A stretch of DNA of 64,000 bases from Pisaster brevispinus (taxonomy: Eukaryota; Echinodermata; Asteroidea; Forcipulatida; Asteriidae). The position numbers were made by a program, and so were the translations under genes. This document shows, piece after piece, positions 57,701-60,663 of the stretch (the first letter of the stretch is position 1; every line of letters starts with the position of its first letter). The stretch is taken from NCBI GenBank assembly GCA_023634235.1, contig JAMKCF010000003.1, forward strand, positions 22,600,742-22,664,741, in the 5' to 3' direction. A model generated the notes under the pieces. The model worked only from the letters and a program-made list of their open reading frames with translations. It was not told the DNA's origin and made no database searches.

Positions 57701-60622
57701 ACTGGAGAATCAGATGGAGGAAGACTACAAGGAACGGCAGTCCCTGATGAGAGACAAACGGGACCTTGAGCACAAACTCTCCGACCTCCAGGAGCATCCT
57801 CGCTCCTCGGACCGCGATGTCGAGAGACGCCTCAGGAAAGATCTCAAGAGGACGAAGGCGTTGTTGAACGACGCCCAGATAATGCTGGACAAGCAGAAGG
57901 CATCTGCTCCGAGCAGCGCCAAGATTAAACAGTTGAAGAATGAGGTACGAGACTTGGGTTATTTTTAGAGTTGGGGAGCGGGTGTATGGTAGAGAATTTG
58001 GCTCGTTTAAAAACCTTTGGCTGAGATTCTTTCTGCCTGTTTGAAGCTGCAAACCGGAAGTGCATGTCATCAAAATAACTGATCCAGCCTAAACCGGAGC
58101 TGATTGGGTAATGAAAAGGGCCTATTCAATGGAGGGCACAGATCCAGATCTTTAGGCTTTGTCCGACTCAAGTGACTTCGACTAGGGTTATGGCTATGGC
58201 TGATGGCTGCAATGACATTATTGAAAGGTAGGCCATTTGGGCGTTCCAGCCATAGCCACTGTTGAAGCCATTAATTCAGTCATGGCCTCATGCATTACTG
58301 TCATCCTACCATCAACTTAGAGTTAAAAACCCAAGGATAACACGATCATGGTAGCTGCATCACATAGGATAGGCTACTTTCTTTATTCCATGTACAATCT
58401 AGCTCCCCTAGAGGGCGCCCTAGTCCAATGACGCATTAGGCCCGAAAGTTGTTTTGTTACAGACAAGTCCACCATGCAATTGTGGTGCATTACACAAGAC
58501 AGAATGAAAAAAACTCTCCCTATTAAAGAAAAAGAAGTCCAGAGGGCGCTGTTTTAACTGCTGTTATGTCGTCGGAATTGTCTGTAAATTTTATGGGTTT
58601 TTTTACCTGTTGTAACACTTAGTTTGTTTTCCCCACAGATATTTTTTTGAATATATTTTTTTTAGATGTTGATATATTTATTCTTGTGCATTTCCCTTTT
58701 TAATTGTTTGTTGAATGTAGTTTTTAAATAATTGTTTATGTTTCTTGTAATGTATTTGGTATGTTTCTTTTTAACCCACTCAATTCAGCCATTCGGTTGC
58801 AATGTGATTTTAAGTTAATGAAATGAATCATACTATCATAAAGTTTCAAGCGCATTTCAATTTCTATTCGTGGTCAGCTTGAGTGTGCAGATTCAGACTG
58901 TACCCGTGTGATTCACAATAATTTTAATATGTTTACATATATTTGAATAGTTTTGCGTATTTAAATTTTTGTGTATCTCTATTAGTTGGAGGATTCACAG
59001 TATACTGCACTGGCTGCAGTCAAGTCCAGACAGAGTATTGAGAATGAGTTAGCCGAGCTTCAGAATCAGCTCGATGATGTCAGTAGAGCCAAGACAGAGG
59101 TAGGTCAAAGGTGAAATGTCTTTGATAAACTGACCATGTATGTATGGTCTTTAGACGAGACAGGAGAAACAAGAGGAAGGTGTTTTTTCTTTGGTGTCAA
59201 GGTGTCGTGGCTGAGCTATCTGGCACACCGGAATCAAGTTCTGGTGGCGGTGTCATCAGAGTTGTGGGTTCGAATCCCGGTCACGACACTTGTGTCCTTG
59301 AGCTAGACATTTTAACTATAGTTGCTTCTCATCAACCAGGAGTTAATTGGCACCTGCATGGTTCAAGATTAATGAGGTGAATGATCAGCAATCTGTGTGC
59401 CAATTAAGTTGCCGGTGCTGCATACTCCCAATGAGTTGGGATGGTTCCCAGAATGCTTAGGGCCCGATGAACAGGTGCATTAATACCTTAAGGCCCTTTG
59501 AGAGTCCTGCTCAGCTTGAAACAAATGTATAATGAATACACGTTTGTATTAATAGTATTATTATTGTTGTTGTTACTATTATTGACTTTGGACTGATTTG
59601 TGTTGTGTAGGTGGAGGAGAAGTTATCCCATCAAAGCCGTGAGATGAACGACCTCGGGACGAGACAAGAGGATCAAGAGGAAGATTTCAATGACCTCCTC
59701 AAGAAACACAAGGCTCTAGTACTGCAGGTAACTGTTTCGTTTCACTTTTCAATTCTTTAATATTACACTGATCAATTGATACCATTTTTTTGGTCTTCCT
59801 TATTTGATATCTTTTTCACCATCTCAAAGTGGGGCTGGTAAAAGTTGCTTACAATGTATGGGTCTCTAGGATATATTTGCTGTTGCATTTTTATTTTATT
59901 TTTTTTTAGCAGACTGGCATGGTAAATCCGCTGACCCAAACTGTTCAGTAGCGTTGCCCTGCAATTACCTTGCTTTTATCATTCCCAATAATTCACATTG
60001 CTTTAATATTCATTTTTTTACTAGCAGTTCAATGTGTATTTCGAGCTTTTTATGATTGTAAGTGTTTATTTTACTCTGCACGAAGCCTGGAATTACCTGG
60101 AGGCCGCAAGGGCCATTGCCTCTAATGCCCTTGTTTTGACCTCGGTGCCCCTTCAAAAGTTTCCCATAAACTTCACAATTTTCCAATGGAAGTGCCCTCT
60201 TAATATCCTTATCTGTGAAATTAATAAATAAATGCATGAATGAATAAATTGGTACACCACAAAATACTTTTCTTATTACTTCATTATTAAAGAGTTCAGA
60301 AGAGATTTCCTAAAAATAAAATAATAATAATAATGCAAAATTTACGTGCAATTGAAAAATGTATATGTAAAGGAATTTAAATTTGATTAACAAAACACAA
60401 AATCTTTTTTATTACAATTGTAACAGAATATTTGTATGTATTTTTTGTGCTATCCATCTTTGTTTTTTTGTTTTTTTGATTTGTTAAAAGTTCATCCTGT
60501 AATTATTTGTTTATATTTTGTGTTTTTGTTGCTGACAGAGTTCCAATGATCAGATGAAGATGAATGAATATTTGAGTCAAATCAGTGAAATGACTCTGGC
60601 CAAGCACGAACAAGAAGAAAAG
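12502..60622 (+). CDS. MYO18A: Unconventional myosin-XVIII, MYO18A-like, 27 internal exons (partial gene)
   Basis: Joined exons give 1317 codons without a stop, and every junction is AG/GT with matching phase. Order: P-loop region (residue 41), switch I (92-100), switch II (323-328), the HLHFVHC segment (572-578), IQ-like motif (714-725), WPWW neck motif (753-756), then a heptad-rich coiled-coil tail. Residue-by-residue resemblance to my knowledge of vertebrate MYO18A is strong throughout, including the tail stretch [14 protein letters not shown]. Class XVIII myosins bind actin and partners (for example in Golgi and actomyosin organisation) and are thought to have little or no motor ATPase. 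Invertebrates usually have a single Myo18, so the A/B label is approximate. The N-terminus (PDZ, early motor) and C-terminus lie outside the window. Start and end given are the first and last exon seen. Confidence 0.95.
13078..13245 (-). repeat. tRNA-like SINE, family 3, minus strand
   Basis: Closely resembles 4833-5010: GGTGGGGTCTGAAAACCCAGTCC, then AAACCACTAAGCCAACCTAG. Confidence 0.7.
13300..13495. repeat. MITE family C copy
   Basis: CCAATTTCACCTGACGCCATC, TTTGGGAGTCCATGTCACTG, and a CAAGGGTCAAT end shared with the copy at 9769. Confidence 0.65.
13532..13715. repeat. MITE family A copy
   Basis: Inverted ends CCAATTTCATAGAGCTTC / AGTTCTATGAAATTGGG, with internal AGCAGAAATGAGCAGGACAC. It lies 110 bases upstream of exon 2. 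Confidence 0.8.
13825..13967 (+). CDS. MYO18A: MYO18A-like exon 2: motor, switch I
   Basis: Residues 71-118, phase 1 in and phase 0 out, donor gtaaga. It contains NASATRCAQ (92-100), the switch I equivalent (canonical NxNSSRFGK), and the [14 protein letters not shown] strand typical of class XVIII. Several degraded or intact-looking tandem copies follow immediately downstream. Confidence 0.95.
14009..14154 (+). other. Candidate alternative copy of exon 2
   Basis: A tandem relative of exon 2. From 14050 it reads [20 protein letters not shown] with no stop and ends AAG before a gtaaaa donor in the same phase (0) as exon 2. An AG at 14007-14008 would start it in phase 1, exactly as exon 2 starts, giving 146 bases against 143. 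The polypyrimidine tract is weak and the switch I arginine is replaced by glutamine, so it may be a decaying duplicate instead of a used exon. Confidence 0.45.
14155..14575 (+). pseudogene. Degenerate tandem copies 3-5 of exon 2 and flanking intron
   Basis: Three further copies of the exon 2 3' part and its donor-side intron. Landmarks homologous to the AATGCCAGGACCATT of exon 2 lie near 14225, 14383 and 14479. The sequence gtaaaagtttcgg recurs after copies 3 and 4. Copy 3 still resembles LVDA-WSARTI, then has a stop; copies 4 and 5 are shorter and shifted. Clearly non-functional as coding sequence. Confidence 0.8.
14632..14970 (-). repeat. tRNA-derived SINE, family 2, minus strand
   Basis: On the minus strand: GGCGTGTCGTGGCCGAGCGG head, GGCTCGAATCCCGG box B, and a tail with GGTAACCCTGTTTCAGCCCC. 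It includes a longer tail variant also seen at 23010 and 60968. Confidence 0.85.
15040..15140 (+). CDS. MYO18A: MYO18A-like exon 3: motor
   Basis: Residues 119-151, phase 0 in and phase 2 out. It reads [19 protein letters not shown] followed by [11 protein letters not shown], the myosin segment after switch I (LLEKSRV...R.FN.FY). Acceptor tttttcag, donor gtaagt. Confidence 0.95.
15180..15400. repeat. Dispersed repeat, one of two inverted copies
   Basis: TTGACGTCACATCATTTGCT, ACCCGGATGTCAGACAAACT and TGAAATTTGACACGCTGTCT occur in reverse orientation at 45045-45245. The open frames here are shadows of this repeat. Confidence 0.7.
15600..15660 (+). CDS. MYO18A: MYO18A-like exon 4: motor
   Basis: A 61-base exon, phase 2 in and phase 0 out, residues 152-172 ([20 protein letters not shown]). 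It matches the MYO18A segment ELHLNHL...V. Acceptor ctttcag, donor gtaagt. Confidence 0.92.
16350..16497 (-). repeat. tRNA-derived SINE, family 1, minus strand
   Basis: Full-length arrangement on the minus strand: TTCTGACTGGCACCCCCAAA head, GGGGGTGGATAGCTCAGTTA box A, GGTTCAAATCC box B. Confidence 0.85.
17065..17209 (+). CDS. MYO18A: MYO18A-like exon 5: motor
   Basis: Residues 173-220, phase 0 in and phase 1 out. It contains [20 protein letters not shown] followed by HIGAAGA, the class XVIII version of the myosin helix ending LAAILHLG. Donor gtacat. Confidence 0.95.
17328..17477. repeat. MITE family B copy
   Basis: AGGCCTCATACTTGG and GAAGTATCGGGCC ends, with TTTTGCCCTAAAGTAAAGGG and GGGCACCAAGGCAATGACCA inside. 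Confidence 0.65.
18011..18269 (+). CDS. MYO18A: MYO18A-like exon 6: motor, class-specific loop
   Basis: Residues 221-306, phase 1 in and phase 2 out. It begins with [19 protein letters not shown], continues with a variable Ser/Arg/Pro-rich loop typical of MYO18, and ends [20 protein letters not shown] before LINR. It is more GC-rich than the surrounding intron, consistent with coding constraint. Acceptor tgtag is modest. Confidence 0.94.
18300..18455 (+). repeat. LINE-type 3' tail
   Basis: GCTGTGGAAAATAAATGAACC followed by repeated ACCTTGAA units is typical of the 3' end of invertebrate non-LTR elements. A related tail, CTGTGGAATAAATAAACTTG, lies at 23850-23890. Confidence 0.5.
18716..19285 (+). 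repeat. Tandem repeat, about 117-bp unit, four to five copies
   Basis: Units start at about 18718, 18836, 18952, 19070 and 19187 (diverged). Each has CACAGTACACAGTCAACCCT, CTACTGTCTGACCATTCAAT and TTTTGAATGATAGATAAACTG. The array ends about 55 bases before the acceptor of exon 7. A relative of the last unit lies at 56485-56560. Confidence 0.95.
19340..19532 (+). CDS. MYO18A: MYO18A-like exon 7: motor, switch II
   Basis: Residues 307-371, phase 2 in and phase 0 out. [17 protein letters not shown] contains the switch II equivalent DLPGFQ (323-328); active myosins have DIAGFE. The relay-helix region [20 protein letters not shown] follows. Acceptor ttcttgcag, donor gtactg. Confidence 0.96.
19943..20172 (-). 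repeat. Dispersed repeat related to 1-190 and 47348-47542
   Basis: GGGTTTGCCCTTAACTCTTT, GTGACTAGCCAGCAGGACCA and CACTAGTCCACCAGCTTTT are reverse-strand versions of words in the other two copies. Confidence 0.65.
20496..20576 (+). CDS. MYO18A: MYO18A-like exon 8: motor
   Basis: A 27-codon phase 0/0 exon, residues 372-398 ([20 protein letters not shown]...). It matches the MYO18A segment YKEENIELAFDD..PP by position and character. Donor gtaaga. Confidence 0.9.
20688..20892. repeat. MITE family D copy
   Basis: Inverted ends CAGAGCTGTCAACTCACCC / GGCAGCTCTGCAA, with CTAAATATCTCCCTGACTG inside. Confidence 0.8.
21353..21497 (+). CDS. MYO18A: MYO18A-like exon 9: motor
   Basis: Residues 399-446, phase 0 in and phase 1 out. 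[20 protein letters not shown] corresponds to the myosin GLL.LLDEE...P.A.D segment. Acceptor tgtgtag, donor gtaagt. Confidence 0.95.
21559..22230 (+). repeat. Tandem 211-bp triplication of SINE-derived sequence
   Basis: GAGCCCTAGCA recurs at 21559, 21772 and 21983, and ACATGTGGC at 21601, 21812 and 22023. Each unit contains TTGAGCAAGGCACTTGACCA and TTCAGATGGGACGTTGAGCC, both from the family 2 SINE tail. The last unit runs into a SINE end near 22200 (GCAGATTGCGCCCCATCAC). Confidence 0.9.
22417..22690 (+). repeat. tRNA-derived SINE, family 2
   Basis: GTGGGTTCGAGTCCCGGTCG, TTCGGATGGGACGTAAAGCC, and a tail with GTGCCGTAGCACCTTGTTAA. The box A half is degraded. Confidence 0.8.
22810..22969 (+). 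CDS. MYO18A: MYO18A-like exon 10: motor
   Basis: Residues 447-499, phase 1 in and phase 2 out. It contains [20 protein letters not shown] followed by KASREHP, the myosin F.I.H.A..V.Y...GWL..N.DP segment. Acceptor tttgcag, donor gtaagt. Confidence 0.95.
23010..23190 (+). repeat. SINE family 2 tail fragment
   Basis: GTGAAGGGGGTTACCCTGTTT and TGGCGACAGTTGATCTGGGT match the reverse complement of the tail at 14632-14780. Confidence 0.7.
23242..23430 (+). repeat. 21-bp minisatellite, nine units
   Basis: Nine contiguous 21-base units of the type GTGGAGTCTTTATCAACCCTA. Because 21 is a multiple of 3, both strands stay open in one frame as a seven-residue repeat; this is a by-product, not evidence of a protein. 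Confidence 0.92.
23909..24092 (+). CDS. MYO18A: MYO18A-like exon 11: motor, loop 2 region
   Basis: Residues 500-561, phase 2 in and phase 0 out. It carries [20 protein letters not shown] followed by GIEG, then the basic loop [12 protein letters not shown] and [15 protein letters not shown], matching MYO18A LRRATSMRK...KKKSLC. Donor gtgagt. Confidence 0.95.
24482..24600 (+). repeat. tRNA-like SINE, family 3
   Basis: TTCCCTGCCTTTCACCTCTG, GGTTCGAATCCCGG and GGATTGGGTTTACAGTCAGT. Confidence 0.65.
24963..25176. repeat. Inverted SINE family 1 pair nested in a short inverted repeat
   Basis: A minus-strand SINE fragment (25001-25035) faces a plus-strand copy (25050-25140). About 35 bases pair with a single mismatch around a loop near 25036-25052. 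Outer arms ACAGGTGGTT (24966) and AACCACCTGT (25166) also pair. It ends about 18 bases before the acceptor of exon 12. Confidence 0.85.
25194..25407 (+). CDS. MYO18A: MYO18A-like exon 12: motor, SH-helix approach
   Basis: Residues 562-632, phase 0 in and phase 1 out. [20 protein letters not shown] is the class XVIII form of the myosin THPHFVRCIIPN motif. An insert follows, then [20 protein letters not shown]. Acceptor aaacag, donor gtgagt. Confidence 0.96.
25508..25904. repeat. TTAA-flanked MITE, copy 1
   Basis: TTAA at both ends encloses AGGCAAAGTATACC ... GTATACCTTCCCT inverted termini, with an internal palindrome AAACGTTACGGCCGTAACG. TTAA target duplication suggests the piggyBac superfamily as the source of transposase. 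Copy 2 at 39447-39844 is highly similar over its full length. Confidence 0.85.
26448..26548 (+). CDS. MYO18A: MYO18A-like exon 13: converter region
   Basis: Residues 633-666, phase 1 in and phase 0 out: [20 protein letters not shown], equivalent to the myosin GFP.R..F.EF..R..LL motif at the converter. Acceptor gttttcag, donor gtatgt. Confidence 0.95.
26600..26885 (+). pseudogene. LINE 3' end, second copy
   Basis: Reads [16 protein letters not shown], then after a frameshift [17 protein letters not shown] and a stop, the same LINE C-terminal signature as at 8430. It ends AAGCGCCATATAAATAAGG and (TTA)n. Frameshifted and inactive. Confidence 0.75.
27281..27505. repeat. Large palindrome made from a tRNA-like SINE
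   Basis: Inner arms 27325-27357 and 27366-27398 are a perfect 33-bp inverted repeat around the 8-base loop AGTTGGTA. Outer arms 27281-27310 and 27476-27505 are a perfect 30-bp inverted repeat. The right half holds box A TCTAGTTGGTAAGACA and box B GGTTTGAATCCCACC. Confidence 0.95.
28245..28310 (+). CDS. MYO18A: MYO18A-like exon 14: end of motor
   Basis: A 22-codon phase 0/0 exon, residues 667-688 ([20 protein letters not shown] followed by SQ), equivalent to vertebrate AVEELLECLDLE....GLS. Acceptor tctgtag, donor gtgaga. An in-frame, stop-free relative lies 150 bases downstream, and an 11 kb intron follows. Confidence 0.93.
28398..28461 (+). pseudogene. Degenerate tandem copy of exon 14
   Basis: In the same frame as exon 14 and with no stop between them, this reads [20 protein letters not shown], against [19 protein letters not shown] in exon 14. 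A gtgagg donor-like site follows, as in exon 14. The tgtag acceptor-like site at its start is phase-incompatible with exon 13, and one extra base sits before the donor, so normal splicing is unlikely. Confidence 0.6.
28462..28900 (+). repeat. Further decayed copies of the exon 14 neighbourhood
   Basis: CCTCAATGTGCACGC (28431) recurs as CCTCAATGTACACGC about 302 bases later (28733). GCACTCAGAAG (28497) recurs near 28789. A fragment GAAGTGTTGAAAC lies near 28834. These indicate a diverged tandem duplication of about 0.3 kb containing the exon 14 relative. Confidence 0.6.
29038..29105. repeat. MITE family A fragment
   Basis: AGGGCCCAATTTGCAAAAAT then ACTGCTTAACAAAAATGG; only the left part is present. 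Confidence 0.5.
29560..29735. repeat. Hairpin-type dispersed repeat
   Basis: GCAAATCTCTCTCTTGGGAG, AGTGTTGGCTCTGAAAAGAG and TCTCGATGTTTCGA. It is the reverse partner of 36915-37015 and related to 57320-57440. Confidence 0.6.
30274..30296. repeat. Poly-G tract
   Basis: A G run of about 14 within a longer G-rich stretch; others lie at 40619-40636, 47328-47348 and 56139-56162. Confidence 0.9.
30320..30380 (+). repeat. SINE family 1 fragment
   Basis: CAGAGGCCACAAGTTCAAATC followed by TTCTAGTCATTTTTTGTTCA, the 3' half of the tRNA-like unit. Confidence 0.55.
30418..30620 (+). repeat. tRNA-like SINE, family 3, plus strand
   Basis: GGGTTGCCATAGTGGTATCT, CTGGTTCAAATCCTGC and GGATTGGGTTTTCAGTCCCT, opposite in orientation to 4833-5010. 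Confidence 0.75.
30640..32880. other. Intron 14 interior, little repeat content
   Basis: Mostly unique-looking AT-rich sequence with no exon-like open frame that fits the myosin. No convincing gene on either strand. Confidence 0.55.
32880..33720 (+). repeat. Strongly diverged tandem repeat in intron 14
   Basis: Five related segments near 32889, 33268, 33440, 33584 and 33668 carry CCTGACTCAAGCTG-like and AACTCTACTGTCT-like words followed by GATTTTTGAAA/GAGAAA. Spacing is irregular, so this is an old array. Confidence 0.6.
34640..34663. repeat. (CT)n microsatellite
   Basis: About ten CT dinucleotides; a second run lies at 43123-43142. Confidence 0.9.
35443..36000 (+). promoter_or_regulatory. 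Cluster of TATTCATGA motifs upstream of candidate first exon
   Basis: TATTCATG or TATTCATT occurs near 35480, 35538, 35607, 35655, 35830 and 35978; TATTCATGAGGACCA occurs twice. Part of it is a diverged 130-bp tandem duplication (35443-35670). Whether this is regulatory is inference from clustering and from position just upstream of 36070. Confidence 0.35.
36070..36162 (+). CDS. Candidate alternative first coding exon (headless isoform)
   Basis: An ATG with A at -3 opens 31 codons, [20 protein letters not shown] then [11 protein letters not shown], ending CAG before a gtgggt donor in phase 0. Exon 15, the next recognised exon, starts in phase 0. An in-frame TGA lies at about 36020 upstream, so this ATG is the first of its frame. 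Splicing to 39284 would give a protein with IQ motif and coiled coil but no motor. The six consecutive Q codons are a simple CAG run, so chance remains possible; no transcript evidence is available here. Confidence 0.35.
36171..36200 (+). promoter_or_regulatory. Two octamer-type sites
   Basis: ATTTGCAT occurs at 36171-36178 and 36193-36200, the reverse complement of the POU-factor octamer ATGCAAAT, directly downstream of the candidate first exon. Function is inferred only. Confidence 0.35.
36915..37015. repeat. Hairpin-type dispersed repeat
   Basis: TATCGAGACCACCACAACTG, AGAGCCAACACTCCTCCC and AAAAGAGATTTACATGTGG match the reverse strand of 29560-29735. Confidence 0.6.
37020..37384. repeat. 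TTAA-flanked MITE, related family
   Basis: TTAA at 37020 and 37381 encloses inverted ends GGGTATACTTTTGGTA / TACCAAAAGTATACCC. It shares the ATTCAAATTTG and CTTTACCAAGTAGTTTTT words with the copies at 25508 and 39447 but is otherwise diverged. Confidence 0.8.
37530..38130 (+). repeat. Diverged tandem repeat, four copies
   Basis: TTACCTGTTGTTTCCTCACAAAAT-type cores (up to 20 bases shared) lie near 37538, 37690, 37876 and 38038. Each is preceded by a CATACCATCC/CATTCCATCC word. Confidence 0.75.
38845..39130 (-). repeat. MITE family C relative, minus strand
   Basis: ACATTGACTTCTAAAATGGCG and AATTATGACGCCAGGTGAA are reverse-strand forms of the family C ends. It ends 150 bases before exon 15. 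Confidence 0.55.
39284..39412 (+). CDS. MYO18A: MYO18A-like exon 15: converter end and IQ motif
   Basis: Residues 689-731, phase 0/0. [19 protein letters not shown] matches VFFRAGTLARLEEQRDEQ of MYO18[13 protein letters not shown] (714-725) is the IQ-like light-chain site. Acceptor cttcttccag, donor gtgagt. Confidence 0.97.
39447..39844. repeat. TTAA-flanked MITE, copy 2
   Basis: Near-identical to 25508-25904 and of almost the same length. The left TTAA is intact; the right target is TTGA. It lies 35 bases downstream of exon 15. Confidence 0.85.
39845..41400. other. Intron 15, first part
   Basis: No exon seen. A local duplication is visible (GACCATTTCATGCTTGAATTGC near 39870 and a related word near 40170; TGGGGTAGTC/TGGGGTTAGC). 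ATGGAAATATCATAxTGCAGGC recurs near 41010 and 41218, indicating a 200-bp diverged duplication. Confidence 0.5.
41406..41612. repeat. MITE family D copy
   Basis: Inverted ends GCAGAGCTGCCAACTC / GGCAGCTCTGC, the best preserved copy, about 205 bases. Confidence 0.85.
41972..42160. repeat. MITE family A copy
   Basis: Inverted ends CAATTTCATAGAGCTGC / GCAGCTCTATGAAATT; well preserved. Confidence 0.8.
43735..43870. repeat. MITE family B fragment
   Basis: CCGGATACTTCATGGAGGCA then CATTGCCTTGGTGCCCATTG. Confidence 0.6.
43880..44525 (+). repeat. Tandem array grown from a SINE tail
   Basis: Starts in a family 1 SINE 3' end (GGTTCAAATCCCATTCTAG). Seven copies of CATTCTAGTCAATTTGTC, ACTCCAAAAAAGGGTTAAG and TTCACTGTATTATATCTTCT follow. 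Two units contain the palindromic insertion AAAAAAGGGTTTTAACCC / TTTTTT. Unit length is about 80 or 109 bases. Confidence 0.93.
44757..44900 (+). CDS. MYO18A: MYO18A-like exon 16: neck
   Basis: Residues 732-779, phase 0/0. [20 protein letters not shown] (739-758) is a second, weaker IQ-like stretch followed by the WPWW neck-to-rod motif conserved in class II and XVIII myosins. Donor gtaagt. Confidence 0.97.
45045..45245. repeat. Inverted copy of the 15180-15400 repeat
   Basis: GATCTCAGACAAGTGTCAAAT, then GGAAAGTTTGTCTGACACTC and AAAGTGATGTCATTAG. Confidence 0.7.
45601..45690 (+). CDS. MYO18A: MYO18A-like exon 17: start of coiled coil
   Basis: A 30-codon phase 0/0 exon, residues 780-809 ([20 protein letters not shown]...), heptad-rich, matching IQQLRSKLEKAEKERNEL. 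Acceptor atccttag, donor gtaagt. Confidence 0.94.
45700..47189. other. Intron 17, no gene seen
   Basis: AT-rich, with an AAAC/AAC run near 45840-45870 (ACAAACAAACAAACAAAC). Nothing else is recognised. Confidence 0.55.
47348..47542 (+). repeat. Dispersed repeat related to 1-190
   Basis: CCGCTGGCCAAATGCCAGTT, GGACTAGTGAACAAGCTGG and GTTAAGGGCAAACCCTGG. Confidence 0.65.
47930..48090 (+). repeat. tRNA-derived SINE, family 1
   Basis: TCTTTGTGGGCATCAGTCAG head, GAGGTCTCGGGTTCAAATCC box B, and CAAATTTGTCTTTGTTCACC tail. Confidence 0.8.
48220..48339 (+). CDS. MYO18A: MYO18A-like exon 18: coiled coil
   Basis: A 40-codon phase 0/0 exon, residues 810-849, with [20 protein letters not shown] and [15 protein letters not shown]. 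It matches the MYO18A stretch [29 protein letters not shown]. Donor gtgagg. Confidence 0.95.
48390..48580. repeat. MITE family A copy
   Basis: Diverged copy with GCTAAGCAAAATGAAGCAGG, ATTTGGCTGGTAACCTTAAG and CTTAAGCAGCTCTGAAGTTA. Confidence 0.65.
49155..50950 (+). repeat. 27-bp minisatellite, about 66 units
   Basis: Contiguous 27-base units with core CCCAGAAAACCTTAACTGG and AAACTATA. One frame reads the nine-residue repeat YPENLNWKL and a second frame (TQKTLTGNY) is also open. Paired indels show a 17-unit higher-order duplication. Last units carry AAGCTA variants. It lies inside intron 18 of the myosin gene. Confidence 0.97.
51579..51696 (+). CDS. MYO18A: MYO18A-like exon 19: coiled coil with acidic break
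   Basis: Residues 850-888, phase 0 in and phase 1 out. [20 protein letters not shown] aligns with MEVMEMEVMEARLIRA. A non-helical acidic patch MGSSDDEE matches the VDDDDAGG hinge of the vertebrate protein. Acceptor tttgccag, donor gtaggg. Confidence 0.95.
51697..52844. other. Intron 19, no feature recognised
   Basis: No repeat family or exon-like segment that I can support. Confidence 0.5.
52845..52972 (+). CDS. MYO18A: MYO18A-like exon 20: coiled coil
   Basis: Residues 889-931, phase 1 in and phase 0 out: [20 protein letters not shown] followed by [11 protein letters not shown], aligning with [27 protein letters not shown]. Acceptor actatag, donor gtaaga. Confidence 0.96.
53300..53375. repeat. 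MITE family C fragment
   Basis: TTGACCCATTTAAACTGACG then GAATCTTGGTTGAGCTATTT and TGGGAGTAGGTGTC. Confidence 0.5.
53376..54512. other. Intron 20, mostly unassigned
   Basis: No exon seen. A short stretch at 53950-54010 (GGTTTGATCTGTAACATTTG, TTGGCATGGTTGGGG) resembles the edge of the hairpin-type repeat. Confidence 0.45.
54513..54667 (+). CDS. MYO18A: MYO18A-like exon 21: coiled coil
   Basis: Residues 932-982, phase 0 in and phase 2 out. [20 protein letters not shown] followed by [15 protein letters not shown] is nearly identical to the MYO18A segment [22 protein letters not shown]. The first codon is ATG, but this is an internal exon. Donor gtgagt. Confidence 0.96.
54733..55068 (+). repeat. 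tRNA-derived SINE, family 2, full length
   Basis: CGTGTCGTGGCCGAGCGG head, GGTTCGAACCCCGGTCATGA box B, and a tail ending in GAGCACTATATAAGAAGCCA and TATTGTTG. Confidence 0.85.
55478..55601 (+). CDS. MYO18A: MYO18A-like exon 22: coiled coil
   Basis: Residues 983-1024, phase 2 in and phase 0 out: [20 protein letters not shown], then [19 protein letters not shown], aligning with FDSELSQAHEE...LQREKD..LAEAFSLKQQLE. Acceptor ttttcctgacag. Confidence 0.95.
56246..56398. repeat. MITE family B copy
   Basis: CTTGAAGGGGCGCGGCAATT, GGAACTTTGTAGAGGGCACC and GTTATTTCGAGGCCTGAC. Confidence 0.6.
56854..57165 (+). CDS. MYO18A: MYO18A-like exon 23: coiled coil
   Basis: The largest exon seen, 104 codons, phase 0/0, residues 1025-1128. 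[20 protein letters not shown] followed by [15 protein letters not shown] aligns with [36 protein letters not shown]. GC content and codon character differ clearly from the AT-rich flanks. Acceptor ctattaaag, donor gtgagt. Confidence 0.97.
57320..57440. repeat. Hairpin-type dispersed repeat, long stem
   Basis: GAAAATCTCTTTTGAGTAGT plus GTTGGTTCTT pairs with AAGAACC-type sequence to 57422 (ACACTACTGAAAAGAGATTT on the other side), a stem of about 30 bp with one or two mismatches. It ends AGTGTTACCGCAAAC, a border also seen at 27925 and 62100. Confidence 0.85.
57693..57944 (+). CDS. MYO18A: MYO18A-like exon 24: coiled coil
   Basis: 84 codons, phase 0/0, residues 1129-1212. [20 protein letters not shown] and the very conserved [20 protein letters not shown] followed by [10 protein letters not shown] match MYO18A. 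Acceptor aatttcag, donor gtacga. Confidence 0.97.
58000..58985. other. Intron 24, no feature recognised
   Basis: Contains GAGGGCGCCCTAGTCCAATGA, also present near 925, which may mark another dispersed element. No exon seen. Confidence 0.45.
58986..59099 (+). CDS. MYO18A: MYO18A-like exon 25: coiled coil
   Basis: 38 codons, phase 0/0, residues 1213-1250: [20 protein letters not shown], then [18 protein letters not shown], aligning with [37 protein letters not shown]. Acceptor ctattag, donor gtaggt. Confidence 0.96.
59198..59480 (+). repeat. tRNA-derived SINE, family 2
   Basis: AGGTGTCGTGGCTGAGCTAT, TGGGTTCGAATCCCGGTCAC, TTGTGTCCTTGAGCTAGACA. Confidence 0.85.
59611..59727 (+). CDS. MYO18A: MYO18A-like exon 26: coiled coil
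   Basis: 39 codons, phase 0/0, residues 1251-1289. [20 protein letters not shown] aligns with RLEEDQEDMNELMKKHKAA. Acceptor ttgtgtag, donor gtaact. Confidence 0.95.
60080..60218. repeat. MITE family B copy
   Basis: GAATTACCTGGAGGCCGCAA, TGACCTCGGTGCCCCTTCAA and CCAATGGAAGTGCCC. Confidence 0.6.
60539..60622 (+). CDS. MYO18A: MYO18A-like exon 27: coiled coil (last exon in window)
   Basis: 28 codons, phase 0/0, residues 1290-1317 ([20 protein letters not shown]...), aligning with the QINDLQAQLEEANKEKQE part of the tail. Donor gtaggt. The vertebrate tail continues for several hundred residues, so more exons are expected beyond 64000. Confidence 0.92.
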
Positions 60623-60663
60623 GTAGGTCCCGATACACCCAATCCGTTTCAGATTAATTTTAT